From Bradyrhizobium lablabi (GTDB lineage: Bacteria; Pseudomonadota; Alphaproteobacteria; Rhizobiales; Xanthobacteraceae), in contig NZ_LT670844.1 in assembly GCF_900141755.1 (NCBI RefSeq), positions 6,668,501 through 6,732,500 on the forward strand: DNA of 64,000 nucleotides, in the 5' to 3' direction. Below, piece after piece: positions 1 through 8,909 of the stretch. A model generated the notes under the pieces. It searched no databases and had not been told where the DNA came from. It was given only the letters and a program-made list of their open reading frames with translations. Numbering within the stretch: the stretch's first letter is position 1; every line of letters begins with the position of its first letter. Position numbers and translations under genes: made by a program.

Positions 1-734
1 CGCGGCATTCGATCCGGTCAACCAGATCCTCTATGCCAACACCACCTACGCCGTACATATCATCAAGTTGATTCCAAGAGCGGAGGCGGAAGGTTTTAAG
101 CCGCCGCCCGGTTATGATTTCGGACCGCAACGCGGTGCGCCGTTTGCGTTGACGCGTGTTGTGGCGATGTCGCCGCTTGGCCTGTTGTGCAACAAGCCGC
201 CCTGGGGCACGCTCGTTGCCGTCGACCTCAAGGGCGGAAAAATTCTCTGGCGCTCGAGCGTCGGCACCTCGGAAGACCGCGCGCCGCTCGGGATCGCCTT
301 CAACTGGGGCACGCCGCTGGTCAACGGCGTGGCGATCACGGCGGGCGGGCTGGTTTTCACCGGCGCGATGGATGCTTACCTGCGCGCCTTCGACGCCAAA
401 TCCGGCGAAGAGCTCTGGCAGGGCCGGCTGCCGGTTCCCGGCGTCGCCAATCCCATGACCTATCTGTGGAAGGGCGAGCAATATGTCGTCATCGCCGCCG
501 GCGGCCATTCCGAGGCCGGCGCCACCATCGGCGACAGCGTCGTGGCGTTTCGTTTGCCGCGCCAGGGCGAAGCGCCGTCACTGTGGTCGCGCACCATCGA
601 CCGCCCCGGCGGACGATTTCTTGGCAAGGCGGTCGGTTTTGCGCTCGCGACAGCGCTGATCGTGATCGCGCTATGGCGCTGGCGCCGTCATGCAAAATTG
701 CGGCGAGGTGGCGCGTCCGAAGTTGCGCGGTGGT
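1..734 (+). CDS. PQQ-dependent membrane dehydrogenase, C-terminal part (5' end outside window)
   Basis: The frame is open from base 2 and reads as the C-terminal beta-propeller part of a membrane-bound quinoprotein glucose/quinate-type dehydrogenase. Tryptophan-docking style repeats are visible (GTLVAVDLKGGKILW, then AMDAYLRAFDAKSGEELW). Such enzymes oxidise sugars or polyols in the periplasm and pass electrons to ubiquinone. After the propeller a single hydrophobic helix (VGFALATALIVIALW) is followed by an Arg-rich tail, an unusual C-terminal anchor. The frame runs without a stop into the IS30 element at 735, so the natural C-terminus is either replaced by transposase sequence or lay just before it. 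The family assignment is secure. The exact substrate cannot be read from this fragment. Confidence 0.8.
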
Positions 735-1949
735 CTCAACCGGTCGACGCAACACTTTATCTTGAAGGAGAGATGGAGTGTGGTTTGATGGCTCACAAAT
801 TTCATAGAGGGTTTACTGCGGCAGAGAAAACGGAGTTATGGGATCGCTGGAAGCGCGGGGAGTCGCTAAAGGCGATCGGACGCGCTTTTGGTAAGCAGTC
901 ATCGTCGATCTATTTTTTGGTGGCTCCGCATGGTGGGATTCGTCCTGCCGAGCGGCGTCGCTCCAGGCTGGCATTGACGCTCGCGGAACGCGAGGTGATT
1001 TCCAGAGGTGTTACGGCACATCGATCGGCCCGATCGATCGCCAAGTTGCTTGGCCGCTCACCCTCGACGGTGAGCCGGGAAATGAACCGTAATGGCGGCT
1101 ATGACCGCTACCGAGCGGCACTTGCAGATGAGAATGCCTGGGCGCGAGCTCGTCGTCCAAAATGCTGTAAATTGGCGAGCAGTCCGCGGCTACGGCGAGC
1201 TGTCGCGGGGAAGCTCAGATTGGATTGGTCACCCGAGCAGATAGCCGGCTGGCTGAAGAGAACGCATCCTGAAGACGAGTGTAATCAGGTGTCACACGAG
1301 ACGATCTACCGCAGCTTATTTGTACAAACCCGTGGCGTGCTCAAGAAAGAGCTGCTTAGTCATCTTCGATCGAAGCGCTCGATGCGTCGCTCCAAGCCGG
1401 TCGATCCGGATGGCGATAGACGGGGGCATATCAAGGATATCGTCTCAATCCGCCAGCGACCGGCGGCGGTTGAAGATCGAGCGGTGCCTGGCCATTGGGA
1501 AGGCGATCTGCTGTCCGGGCCGAACAACAGCTACATCGCGACCTTGGTCGAGCGTCATACGCGTTACGTGATGTTGGCCAAGGTGGCAGGTAAGGACACC
1601 CAGACGGTGGTCTCCGCGCTCATCAAGCAGGCGAAGAAGCTACCAAAGGAGCTGTATAAGTCCCTGACCTGGGATCGGGGAAAGGAACTTACGGATCATC
1701 GTCGCTTTACGTTGGCGACCAAAATCGACGTATATTTTTGCGATCCGCAAAGCCCGTGGCAGCGCGGGTCGAACGAGAACACCAATGGCCTGCTGAGACA
1801 GTACTTTCCGAAGGGCACCGACTTGTCGGTGCACTCACAAGCCTACCTGAACAAAGTGGCTCGTCAGCTAAACGAACGACCACGTGAGACCTTGCAATTT
1901 GAAACCCCAGCAGAGAGATTTAGCGCCTGTGTTGCGTCGACCGGTTGAG
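735..1949 (+). mobile_element. IS30-family insertion sequence, about 1.2 kb
   Basis: A 21-bp perfect inverted repeat bounds the element: CTCAACCGGTCGACGCAACA plus one base at 735-755, and its reverse complement at 1929-1949. It encloses one IS30-type transposase whose stop codon lies inside the right repeat, a compact layout common in this family. No convincing target duplication is visible in the flanks, so one junction may have been altered or the duplication is too short (2-3 bp) to recognise. Confidence 0.88.
773..1948 (+). CDS. IS30 family transposase
   Basis: DDE transposase of 391 aa with the IS30 order of parts: an N-terminal helix-turn-helix region (SARSIAKLLGRSPSTVSREMNRNGGY), then a retroviral-integrase-like core. 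The catalytic acidic residues are visible in GHWEGDLL, TWDRGKEL and the QRGSNENTNGLLRQYFP segment typical of IS30. The ATG at 773 follows AAGGAG closely, and an ATG at 788 is an alternative start. The same frame is open upstream into the PQQ dehydrogenase, so a read-through fusion is possible. The gene looks intact, and the element may still be active. Confidence 0.9.
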   Translation: MECGLMAHKFHRGFTAAEKTELWDRWKRGESLKAIGRAFGKQSSSIYFLVAPHGGIRPAERRRSRLALTLAEREVISRGVTAHRSARSIAKLLGRSPSTVSREMNRNGGYDRYRAALADENAWARARRPKCCKLASSPRLRRAVAGKLRLDWSPEQIAGWLKRTHPEDECNQVSHETIYRSLFVQTRGVLKKELLSHLRSKRSMRRSKPVDPDGDRRGHIKDIVSIRQRPAAVEDRAVPGHWEGDLLSGPNNSYIATLVERHTRYVMLAKVAGKDTQTVVSALIKQAKKLPKELYKSLTWDRGKELTDHRRFTLATKIDVYFCDPQSPWQRGSNENTNGLLRQYFPKGTDLSVHSQAYLNKVARQLNERPRETLQFETPAERFSACVASTG

Positions 1950-2496
1950 CCGGCAGAGGGAGACCGGAAGTGACCGGACGACGGTCAAACCGGCGCGATT
2001 GACCCGTTTCGGACATGCGTGCCGAGTCCGAACCGCCTTAGCGAACTGCTATCTCGAGCCCAAGTCCGCGAGCGGGCTCCTGGGTCGTTCACGGCTATCC
2101 CTTTGAAGACGCGGCAAACGCCAAGATCGTGGCAAATCTCGTCGGCTTGTTGCGGCGCATGGTCTAGCCGCTGTTCCTGCTGGAAACGTCGTGAAACGAG
2201 GCAATGGAGCTGCGGCGTTGGAAAGATGACAGCAATCCTTACTATTTGCCACGCCCGTTGGTGAGAGATAACCTGCCAACTCGTCTGAGGATCGGCCTCC
2301 GTTAGGCGGGGATGTGCCGAAATCCCCGTTCATTGCGCTAGGCAGGGTTGCTGCCGTCGGCAGGCATGATCTCTCGGGAGATTGCCGTCTCTTTTGGCTC
2401 TCCACTCACGTTCATCTTCCCACCTTTGCGTGCCGCTTTCCAAGCGGCCAGCAATCTCTTTTTGAGCAACCGGGAAGCCAACAAACGGAGCATGCC
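1950..2496. other. Gap with remnants, no intact gene
   Basis: This stretch follows the IS30 right end. A short plus-strand frame at about 2075-2167 reads like the tail of a real protein (SWVVHGYPFEDAANAKIV, ending at TAG 2165-2167). Its upstream part is in another frame (NCYLEPKSASG from 2044), so it looks like a frameshifted gene end that I cannot identify. The rest holds the leader of the MFS transporter gene. Nothing else is supported. Confidence 0.4.
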
Positions 2497-3795
2497 ATGT
2501 CAATCACGCTTAATTCCTCTTCGGAAATTCCCTGGTGGAAGGAGCCAAGCAAGGAGCAATGGAAGGCGTGGATCGCGGCTTGGCTGGGTTGGACGCTCGA
2601 CGCGTTCGATTTCACGATCTTTCTGCTGATCATGGTGCCGATCGCCAAGGAATTCGACGTTCCCTTAACCGCGGTCACTGTCGTGTTCACCATCACGTTA
2701 TGGCTGCGCCTGGTGGGCGCGACGGCCTCCGGCTGGATGGCCGACCGGATGGGTCGAAAGACCCCGCTGATGATTTCCATTCTTTGGTACTCGCTCTGCA
2801 ACTTCATCGCCGGTTTTTCTCCAACCTTTGCGTTTTTGTTCTTTTTTCGCGCGCTGCTTGGCATTGGGATGGGCGCTGAATGGCCGGCCGGTGCGGCCCT
2901 TGCGATGGAATCCTGGCCGGCGCGCTCCCGCGGCTTCATGAGCGGCGTGCTGCAGGGCTCGTGGGGGCTTGGCTTCGCGTTATCGGCGCTCGCCTACGGC
3001 TTCCTGTTCGACCTGATCGGGTGGCGAGGCCTGCTCTGGATCGGGATACTGCCGGCCCTCGTCGTGGTCTGGATCCGGTTCTACGTGAACGAGCCGGAGG
3101 TTTGGGTCGCGAACAGGCGCCAACAGCGGGAAATCAATGCCGAGGTGAAGGCGCCTTTGCTTTCCATCTTCAAGCGCGGCTTGTTGCTCAATACGTTGAC
3201 GGCCTGCTTTTGGATAGCCAGCACTTTCTGCGTCTACTATTCGATCTGGGCCTTGTTCTCGGCATACCTGCAGAAGGAACTGAATTGGACGCCGCTCATG
3301 GTGGCCACGCCGGTGTTCTGGGCCAACATCGTCGTCTTTGCCGGCAATAGCCTGTGGGGCTTCGTTTCGGACATATGGGGTCGCAGGCCGGGCATGATCG
3401 TTCCGGCGACGATTGCGATCTTCTTGACGCCGTTCTATCTGTGGACCACGGATCCGATCTACATCGTCAGCGCGTTCATCGTGCAAGGCATGTTCGGCGG
3501 CTCGATCTACGGGCAAATGCCGAGCTACCTGTGCGAGCGCTTCCCGACCGAGGTGCGGGCGACGGCGTCCGGATTCATCTTTCATCAGGGGGCGATTTGG
3601 GGCGGCTTGGTAGCGCCGGTGCTGACCTATCTGGCCGTGCAGATGAACTTCGGCTTCGCCATGCCGATGATGATCAGCACGATACTCTTCCTGGTCCTAG
3701 TCGTGATCTCCGTGCTGCTCGGGCCGGAAACCAAGGGCAAGACGCTGACGGCTGATCTCGAGGTCATCAAAGGCGTCGCGCAGCCGGCCATCTGA
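2497..3795 (+). CDS. MFS transporter, metabolite:H+ symporter type
   Basis: Inner-membrane major facilitator transporter of 432 aa with about 12 hydrophobic segments. GWTLDAFDFTIF in helix 1 and GWMADRMGRKTPL in the loop between helices 2 and 3 (about residues 79-90) are hallmarks of the aromatic-acid/sialate/lactate proton symporter group. The C-terminus ends with the usual LGPETKGKTL motif. The ATG at 2497 follows AACGGAG at 2484-2490, which decides against upstream TTG/GTG starts. It stands alone and its substrate cannot be predicted. A small carboxylate is the family expectation. Confidence 0.87.
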   Translation: MSITLNSSSEIPWWKEPSKEQWKAWIAAWLGWTLDAFDFTIFLLIMVPIAKEFDVPLTAVTVVFTITLWLRLVGATASGWMADRMGRKTPLMISILWYSLCNFIAGFSPTFAFLFFFRALLGIGMGAEWPAGAALAMESWPARSRGFMSGVLQGSWGLGFALSALAYGFLFDLIGWRGLLWIGILPALVVVWIRFYVNEPEVWVANRRQQREINAEVKAPLLSIFKRGLLLNTLTACFWIASTFCVYYSIWALFSAYLQKELNWTPLMVATPVFWANIVVFAGNSLWGFVSDIWGRRPGMIVPATIAIFLTPFYLWTTDPIYIVSAFIVQGMFGGSIYGQMPSYLCERFPTEVRATASGFIFHQGAIWGGLVAPVLTYLAVQMNFGFAMPMMISTILFLVLVVISVLLGPETKGKTLTADLEVIKGVAQPAI

Positions 3796-4230
3796 TCGTC
3801 CCACGGGCCGCGGCGCCTTCTGGACAGGGCGCCGCAGCCGGTCCGATCCAAAGTCACGAAGATGCAGGCGCTGCGCTCACCCTTGCTGCGGTGCATGAGT
3901 CTATTCCTGGCACCTTTGAGACATGCGGACGGATATCGAGAATGTCTGTTTATCGGGGCAGACCGGAAGTGGCTCGCACGCGATCAATACGACGCTTTTG
4001 ACCCGGAAGAGACATCGGCTGAATCTCGTGTTGCAGTAGCGAAGCCGCTTCCAGCCGCTAAATCGTGAGCCTATACGATGCTGCCTCCTGAACATGAGGC
4101 TGGACATGCTGCGGCGGGAATTTCTTTGGGTCGGCAGTGGGGTCGAAACGGCGCTTTTGACCCGAACCCGACTCTGCCAAATTCCCATGCAAAACTCTGG
4201 CGAACCAATCGTACTGCACGGAGGACGGGA
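3796..4230. other. Intergenic stretch without a convincing gene
   Basis: About 430 bp separate the MFS gene from the methyltransferase. Two stretches share the string CGCTTTTGACCCG (near 3990 and 4150), which also appears in related form near 1995 and 5170. They look like debris of one older repeated or coding sequence. The open frames here have no ribosome site and no recognisable protein pattern. Confidence 0.4.
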
Positions 4231-5052
4231 ATGATGCCCGAGAGTCCGTATGTGTTTGGTCATTCGCAATCGGAGCTTAGCCGGCTTGCGAAGCAGGGAA
4301 CTTTCTACGCCCTTGCAACGGAAGACATGATGCTACGAGCCGGGATAACCCCGGGTATGCGGGTACTTGACGTGGGGTCGGGTGCCGGCGACGTGGCACT
4401 CTTGGCCGCGCGGCTGGTTGGCGCCTCCGGAGTCGTTGTGGGGGTGGAGCGCTCAGCAGAAGCCGCCGCCCTGGCGCAAGCTCGGGCCGCCGCTGACGGC
4501 CTGACGTGGTGCCGGTTCATAGTATCGGATGTCGACAACTTCATGTGCGACGAGACGTTTGACGCAATGGTAGGGCGTCTCGTCCTGATGTATTTGCCTG
4601 ACCCGGCGGCAACCATTCGGTCGCTGGCGCGTCACCTACGGCCAAATGGCATTGTTGCTTTCCAGGAACTGTACCTAAGCGCTGCCACCGCAATTCCTGA
4701 CGGACCGCTCTTTGCCCAGTATTTGAAGTGGATCTCTGAGCTCTTCGGACATGCAAGGGTTGAGATCGATATGGGTCCGAAGCTGTTTGCGACGTACCGC
4801 AGAGCGGGCCTGTCAGACCCCAAGATGCTTGGGGCGATGCAGATCGTGAGCAACGTCGACCCACTAGGCTATGAAATCTTCAGCGCGATCGTTCGCTCTC
4901 TCTCACCCTTGTTCGAGCGCTTCGGGGTTGTGACCGCGAGGGAGCTGGACATTGACACGCTGGAGCACCGCTTACGGGCAGAGGCTATGACCGGCGGAAG
5001 AATTCACGTGTTTCCGCCATTGATAGGCGCTTGGTCGCGCATCTCAACGTAG
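4231..5052 (+). CDS. Class I SAM-dependent methyltransferase
   Basis: Cytoplasmic methyltransferase of 273 aa. The SAM-binding motif I is VLDVGSGAGDVALLA (about residues 45-59), followed by the acidic ribose-binding VGVERS and a Methyltransf_11/25-like core with VGRLVLMYLPDP. GGAGG at 4221-4225 selects the ATG at 4231 rather than the in-frame ATG at 4078. The C-terminal 120 residues resemble small-molecule methyltransferases. The substrate is unknown and the neighbours give no help. Confidence 0.8.
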   Translation: MMPESPYVFGHSQSELSRLAKQGTFYALATEDMMLRAGITPGMRVLDVGSGAGDVALLAARLVGASGVVVGVERSAEAAALAQARAAADGLTWCRFIVSDVDNFMCDETFDAMVGRLVLMYLPDPAATIRSLARHLRPNGIVAFQELYLSAATAIPDGPLFAQYLKWISELFGHARVEIDMGPKLFATYRRAGLSDPKMLGAMQIVSNVDPLGYEIFSAIVRSLSPLFERFGVVTARELDIDTLEHRLRAEAMTGGRIHVFPPLIGAWSRIST

Positions 5053-5268
5053 TCGGCGCCCCTGTTGAGGTCGCCTGCTGGCACATTTGCGACGTGCCAA
5101 CTGCATCGAGCGATGTCCGCTTTCAGGGGTAACCCGGAAGACATGTGCTCATGCTGAGTTCTTCTGACTTTGACCCTAACCGGACCTGAGCCAATGTGAA
5201 GGCGGGGGGCCCTATTTGGGTCGCCCCGCCGTGATAACCTGAACAACCGGCTCAAGCCGTTCGCACCC

Positions 5269-5437
5269 TTACCGCGCGCCCACGAAGTTCGGCTTGACGA
5301 ACTCGGGCAGATCCGAACCGATCGATGCCGAGGCTGGAATCGTCGGGATGTTCGGATACTTCTTCACCGTCTCGGTGAAGGCGTTCACGATGCCTGTCAT
5401 GTACCCCACCGACCATCCGTTGTCGGAGCCTGCATAA
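5269..5437 (-). pseudogene. 3' remnant of an unidentified gene
   Basis: On the minus strand about 56 codons read as a plausible protein tail (NGWSVGYMTGIVNAFTETVK, then NIPTIPASASIGSD, ending FVKPNFVGAR and a stop). It has no start and its upstream part is lost exactly where the opposite-strand LysR remnant begins. I do not recognise the family. The piece is best read as a 3' end left by a rearrangement. Confidence 0.5.
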
Positions 5438-5451
5438 CGACCCGGGGATGT

Positions 5452-6147
5452 CGTTATCTGGCCGGCATGGGCGATGCGCTCGAGCGGATCGAGGCGGCGG
5501 TGTTGCCGTTCCAGCGCAACCGAGGTCAGATCCGGCTGAGTACGGTTGCGACCTTCGCCTCGCATTGGCTGATCCCGCGCCTGCCGGATTTCCAGGCGCG
5601 CCATCCCCGGATCGAAATTGCCATCTTCACGACCACGCGGGCCGTCGATTTCAAAACCGAAAACTTCGACTGCGCCATCCGTCACGGCCGCGGGACGTGG
5701 AAGGGGCTCGCCGCGACGTTGTTGTTCAAGGAAACGCTGATGCCGATCGCGTCCCCCGCCATTGCCGGTCGCATCGCGGCGAACGCGCGGAGCGGTCGGC
5801 ACGGCGCGTCATTGATCCGGGCGCGAACGCGTTTCGCGGATTGGTCGAGATGGCAAAAGGCCGATCGGGGCTTCTCAAGGGGACCGACAAAATGGCTGAC
5901 CGTCGAAACCCGCGCGCAAGCCCTTGATGCCGCGCTTGCCGGCGCCGGCATTGCCCTGATGGACATGGCCTATATCACCGCGCATGTCGAAGATGGCAGG
6001 CGGAAGGCGTTGGCCGAACGTCCGCTGCAACTGCAAACCGGGTACTATTTCGTTCATGCGCCGAACGCGCGAGGCGTTCACCTCTTGAAGTTACTGCGCG
6101 ACTGGGCCGTCGAGGCCGCGCGGCCGTTCCGGACCGCAGACGCCTAG
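5452..6147 (+). pseudogene. LysR-type regulator remnant lacking its DNA-binding domain
   Basis: The sequence from RYLAGMGDALERIEAAVLP onward matches the linker and substrate-binding half of GcvA-like LysR regulators: IRLSTVATFASHWLIPRLPDF, the FDCAIRHGRG motif, and the C-terminal GIALMDMAYI region. The N-terminal winged helix-turn-helix (about 70 residues) is absent. The first ATG is at 5467 in the linker, without a clear ribosome site. A protein could be made from it but could not bind DNA like a LysR regulator. It abuts the opposite-strand remnant at 5437. Confidence 0.75.
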
Positions 6148-6156
6148 GCGCGGGCT

Positions 6157-6402
6157 CTAATCGAACGCGAGACCGATCCGCTGTTCGCGGCTCCAGACCG
6201 CGTGGCAACGACGTGCCAATTGATCCGTCTCGATGAGGAGCGTGAAAGCGTCCGGCAGGGCGATCGGATAGGCAATATCCACGCGAGCGCCGGTCGACGA
6301 GATGTTTCGCACCGTGCAGTCGAACACGCCGCCGCTGGGAAAGGCGAGCGTGCCGTGCTTGAGCACTCTGTGTCTGGGCGCTGCCCTTTTCTCAATCATC
6401 AT
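6157..6402 (-). CDS. Stand-alone PilZ domain protein
   Basis: Small protein of 81 aa that is a single PilZ domain, the c-di-GMP receptor fold. The N-terminal RAAPRHRVLK carries the arginine-rich ligand motif and NISSTGARVDI carries the (D/N)xSxxG motif. The double ATG at 6400-6402 and 6397-6399 is the likely start, since the frame upstream looks non-coding. It is clearly paralogous to the gene at 12275-12508. Motility, envelope or polysaccharide targets are the family expectation. The target here is unknown. Confidence 0.8.
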   Translation of the reverse strand: MMIEKRAAPRHRVLKHGTLAFPSGGVFDCTVRNISSTGARVDIAYPIALPDAFTLLIETDQLARRCHAVWSREQRIGLAFD

Positions 6403-6587
6403 CGTGATCCGAATACCGCTGTTATCGGTTCGCAATAGCACAGCCGAATTACTGGCAATTGAATCGAATATCCCAGCTATTTGAATCCGCGTTCAGCTTT
6501 CGTTTACGATAATTTCCCCGAAAACGCGCTGGCGCGGCTTGGTGGAATCTGCTCTTGCTGCGATCTTACTTTTTTGGGGAGATTATC

Positions 6588-6881
6588 ATGAAAATATTAG
6601 GTGTGACGTTGTTTGCCGCTATTCTCGCGCTGTCGTCCGTTCCCGCCCATGCCGTCGTGCTCGATCTATCGACCATGAGCTGCAAGCAATTCATCGAGGG
6701 TGGCGATGACGAAATCAAAATGGTGCTGACCTGGATGGACGGCTGGTACAAGGGCGACGAGGACGAGGCGATCATCGATACCGAAGTGTTCGTCGCGAAC
6801 GCCAAGAAATTCGGCACCTTCTGCGCCGCTAACCCGTCGATCAGCATCGTCAATGCCGCCGAGAAAATCCTGGGCAAGTGA
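6588..6881 (+). CDS. HdeA/HdeB-like periplasmic protein
   Basis: Secreted protein of 97 aa with a clear signal peptide (residues 1-22, ending VPAHA). Two cysteines (C32 in MSCKQF and C79 in GTFCAA) are placed as in the disulfide of HdeA-type acid chaperones, and the LTWMDGWYKG segment fits that family. These proteins protect periplasmic proteins at low pH. GGGGAGATT at 6577-6583 sets the ATG at 6588. It is monocistronic and convergent with the thioesterase gene. Confidence 0.75.
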   Translation: MKILGVTLFAAILALSSVPAHAVVLDLSTMSCKQFIEGGDDEIKMVLTWMDGWYKGDEDEAIIDTEVFVANAKKFGTFCAANPSISIVNAAEKILGK

Positions 6882-6899
6882 CCCTGACCGGCAAACCCT

Positions 6900-7376
6900 T
6901 TACAACATCGCGAACGCGCTCGAGACCATCGCCACCGGCTTGTTATCGGTGGCGCTCAGCAACGTGACGCGGCCGAAACTCATGGTGCGTCCGAGCCGGA
7001 CCACCCGCGCATCCGCCAGCACGTCGGCTTGCGTGACGGCGCGCATGAAATGCGTGGTTTGATCGACCGTCGTCATCGGCCGGTAGCCGCGGTTGGCGGC
7101 GAGGTTCGCAATCACCATTGAGGTGTCGGCGAACGCCATCAGCGCCTGGCCGCAGACGATGCCGCCGTGCCGGCACAGCCGCTCGGAAAACGGCATGCGC
7201 AGGACCGCGCCCGGCTGCCAGTCTGCCGCGGCATCCGGCGGCGGGGTGTCGTCGAGGCTGACGATCGACAGGGAAAGGTCTTGCACCCAGGGTGCGAACA
7301 CCTCGCCCAGCACGCGCCTTGCTTCCTCGATATCGAATGGTTTTGCGTCGTCCTTGGCCGGCAGTTCGTGTTGCAT
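6900..7376 (-). CDS. PaaI-family (hotdog) acyl-CoA thioesterase
   Basis: Predicted 158-aa hotdog-fold thioesterase. LCRHGGIVCGQALMAFADT corresponds to the HGG-type active-site helix start with a nearby acidic residue, and TTVDQTTHFMRAV to the following strand. Such enzymes hydrolyse acyl- or aryl-CoA esters. GAGGAA lies 10-15 nt upstream of the ATG at 7376, and an upstream ATG at 7418 has no ribosome site. It is divergent from the small lipoprotein gene at 7516. Confidence 0.8.
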   Translation of the reverse strand: MQHELPAKDDAKPFDIEEARRVLGEVFAPWVQDLSLSIVSLDDTPPPDAAADWQPGAVLRMPFSERLCRHGGIVCGQALMAFADTSMVIANLAANRGYRPMTTVDQTTHFMRAVTQADVLADARVVRLGRTMSFGRVTLLSATDNKPVAMVSSAFAML

Positions 7377-7515
7377 TCGCGCTGGTTCCTCGCCCGAAAT
7401 CGAAAGTTTATCCCGCATTGTAGGGTGGTTTCGGGCGAAATCGACCCTGGCGCGGCGCGGCTTGAAAATGCCTGACTTCGGGCCGTATGATAAGGCCGTG
7501 GGGATCAGGTTGACG

Positions 7516-7641
7516 ATGTTCAGGCGATTGGTAATGATTTTGAGCGTGGTCGCCTTGGGCCTCGCCGTCAGCGGCTGCACCAAATGCGGTCCGATCTGGG
7601 ACGATTGGATGCAGAAATCCTGCAAGTCGGATCATTTCTAG
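7516..7641 (+). CDS. Small lipoprotein, 41 aa
   Basis: The short frame encodes a basic start (MFRRLVM), a hydrophobic stretch and the lipobox AVSGC followed by TKCGPIWDDW, so it is very likely a lipidated envelope peptide. After the lipobox Cys, further cysteines occur in TKCGP and KSCKSD. It lies 26 bp before the next secreted-protein gene and may be cotranscribed with it. The function is unknown. Confidence 0.65.
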   Translation: MFRRLVMILSVVALGLAVSGCTKCGPIWDDWMQKSCKSDHF

Positions 7642-7667
7642 CACAGGCAAAGTGCAGGGAGCACTCC

Positions 7668-7970
7668 ATGAGAATTTTCCTCATCGTGGCCGCGATCACC
7701 TTGCTGGCGGGTCCGGTTCGCGCACAAACCCCCAACATCAACCTGATCCCGGAGATTGCCTCCAAGACGCCGGAGGAACAGGAGCAGGAGGCCGCGCAGC
7801 AAAAGGCCTACAAGGAATCGCTGAGGAAGATTCCGAACGCCAAGGTCTCTTCCGACCCGTGGGGCAATGTGCGCAGCACCGATGCACCCAAGACGGCAGC
7901 TCCGGCGAAGCCGAAGACCAAAACCGGCTCTACCGCAAAGCCGGGCAGTCAGGCCAAGATCGCCGATTGA
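7668..7970 (+). CDS. Hypothetical secreted protein, Ala/Pro/Lys-rich tail
   Basis: Protein of 100 aa with a signal peptide (MRIFLIVAAITLLAGPVRAQ), a charged helical part (TPEEQEQEAAQQKAYKESL) and a low-complexity Ala/Pro/Lys C-terminus. GGGAG at 7657-7661 precedes the ATG. Its last 22 bp overlap the end of the convergent Crp-type gene. No family is recognised. Confidence 0.65.
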   Translation: MRIFLIVAAITLLAGPVRAQTPNINLIPEIASKTPEEQEQEAAQQKAYKESLRKIPNAKVSSDPWGNVRSTDAPKTAAPAKPKTKTGSTAKPGSQAKIAD

Positions 7971-8761
7971 TCGAGCAGCGTTTGGTAGCACTCGCACGAC
8001 ATCCGCATCAGCGCCGGCCGGTCCAGGATCTTGATCACGCCGCGCGAATAGGTGATGGCGCCGGCGTTTTGCACCTTGCTTGCGACTTCCGTCACCGAGG
8101 TGCGCCGCACCCCCAGCATTTCGGCAAGAAATTCCTGGGTCAAGGCGACGGTGTCGCCGCCCGCCCGGTCCGCGCTTTGCAAAAGCCAGCGGCAAAATCG
8201 CGCCTCGATCGAGTGCAGCGCGTTGCAGGCGGCCGTCACCCGCGCCTGCGACAACAGCACCTCATTGTAGCGGATGCAGAGATTGCGGATCGGCTCGCTG
8301 GCGGCGGCAGCGCTCCTGAAATGGGTGGCGGCGATCCTGCCGCAGGCCATCGGCATCTGCACCACGACGCGGACCAGCGATTTGTACAGGCCGAGGCCTG
8401 CCATCGCGCCGACCACGCCTTCGCGGCCGACGGTCGCGGTCTCGATTGCCTTGCCGTCGCGCAGCACGGCGAGCAGCGACAGCATGCCGTAATGCGGGAA
8501 GTAGATCTGGTCGACCTCTTCGCCGGCTTCGGTCAACACGATGCCTTGCTGCAAGGAAACGATGGTCAGATGCGGAAACAGCCGATTGAAGTCATCGCGC
8601 GGGAGAGAGGCTAGCAGCTTATTGTCCAAGGGATGACCGGCGTTTGAAACTGGCACTGCCACGGCGATATCCTGCCCGGTCGGTCGGGCCGATTTTGCCG
8701 CAGGGGGTGGGATGGGCGCTCCGAGAGGGCGCTCCGCGGAAAGCCCGCTTATAGGGAACAC
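7949..8761 (-). CDS. Crp/Fnr-family transcriptional regulator
   Basis: Regulator with an N-terminal cyclic-nucleotide-binding-like beta barrel (about residues 60-170; VDQIYFPHYGMLSLL and ATVGREGVVGAM) and a C-terminal winged helix-turn-helix (LTQEFLAEMLGVRRTSVTEV). No Fnr-type cysteine cluster is present. The subgroup is abundant in Bradyrhizobium. The first about 40 residues (Pro/Ala-rich) may not be translated, and a GTG about 36 codons downstream is a plausible start. A second Crp-type gene lies upstream on the same strand. Confidence 0.85.
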   Translation of the reverse strand: MFPISGLSAERPLGAPIPPPAAKSARPTGQDIAVAVPVSNAGHPLDNKLLASLPRDDFNRLFPHLTIVSLQQGIVLTEAGEEVDQIYFPHYGMLSLLAVLRDGKAIETATVGREGVVGAMAGLGLYKSLVRVVVQMPMACGRIAATHFRSAAAASEPIRNLCIRYNEVLLSQARVTAACNALHSIEARFCRWLLQSADRAGGDTVALTQEFLAEMLGVRRTSVTEVASKVQNAGAITYSRGVIKILDRPALMRMSCECYQTLLDQSAILA

Positions 8762-8909
8762 GGACGGGCATTGTCGGTCCGGTATCCGTCATAGAGCCCA
8801 TTCCGGACCGGTTCAAACCGCAATAATCTGGGCGAGGATTATTTTCCCGGGTCGAAATTCATTGTCGGAAAACGGACTCTTCAGGCGATCAGCGTGTCTT
8901 CGCTCCGCT

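Noticed and set aside
735..1949. Target-site duplication of the IS30 element
   Set aside because: Left flank TGGT and right flank CCGG do not match at two or three bases, so none is claimed.
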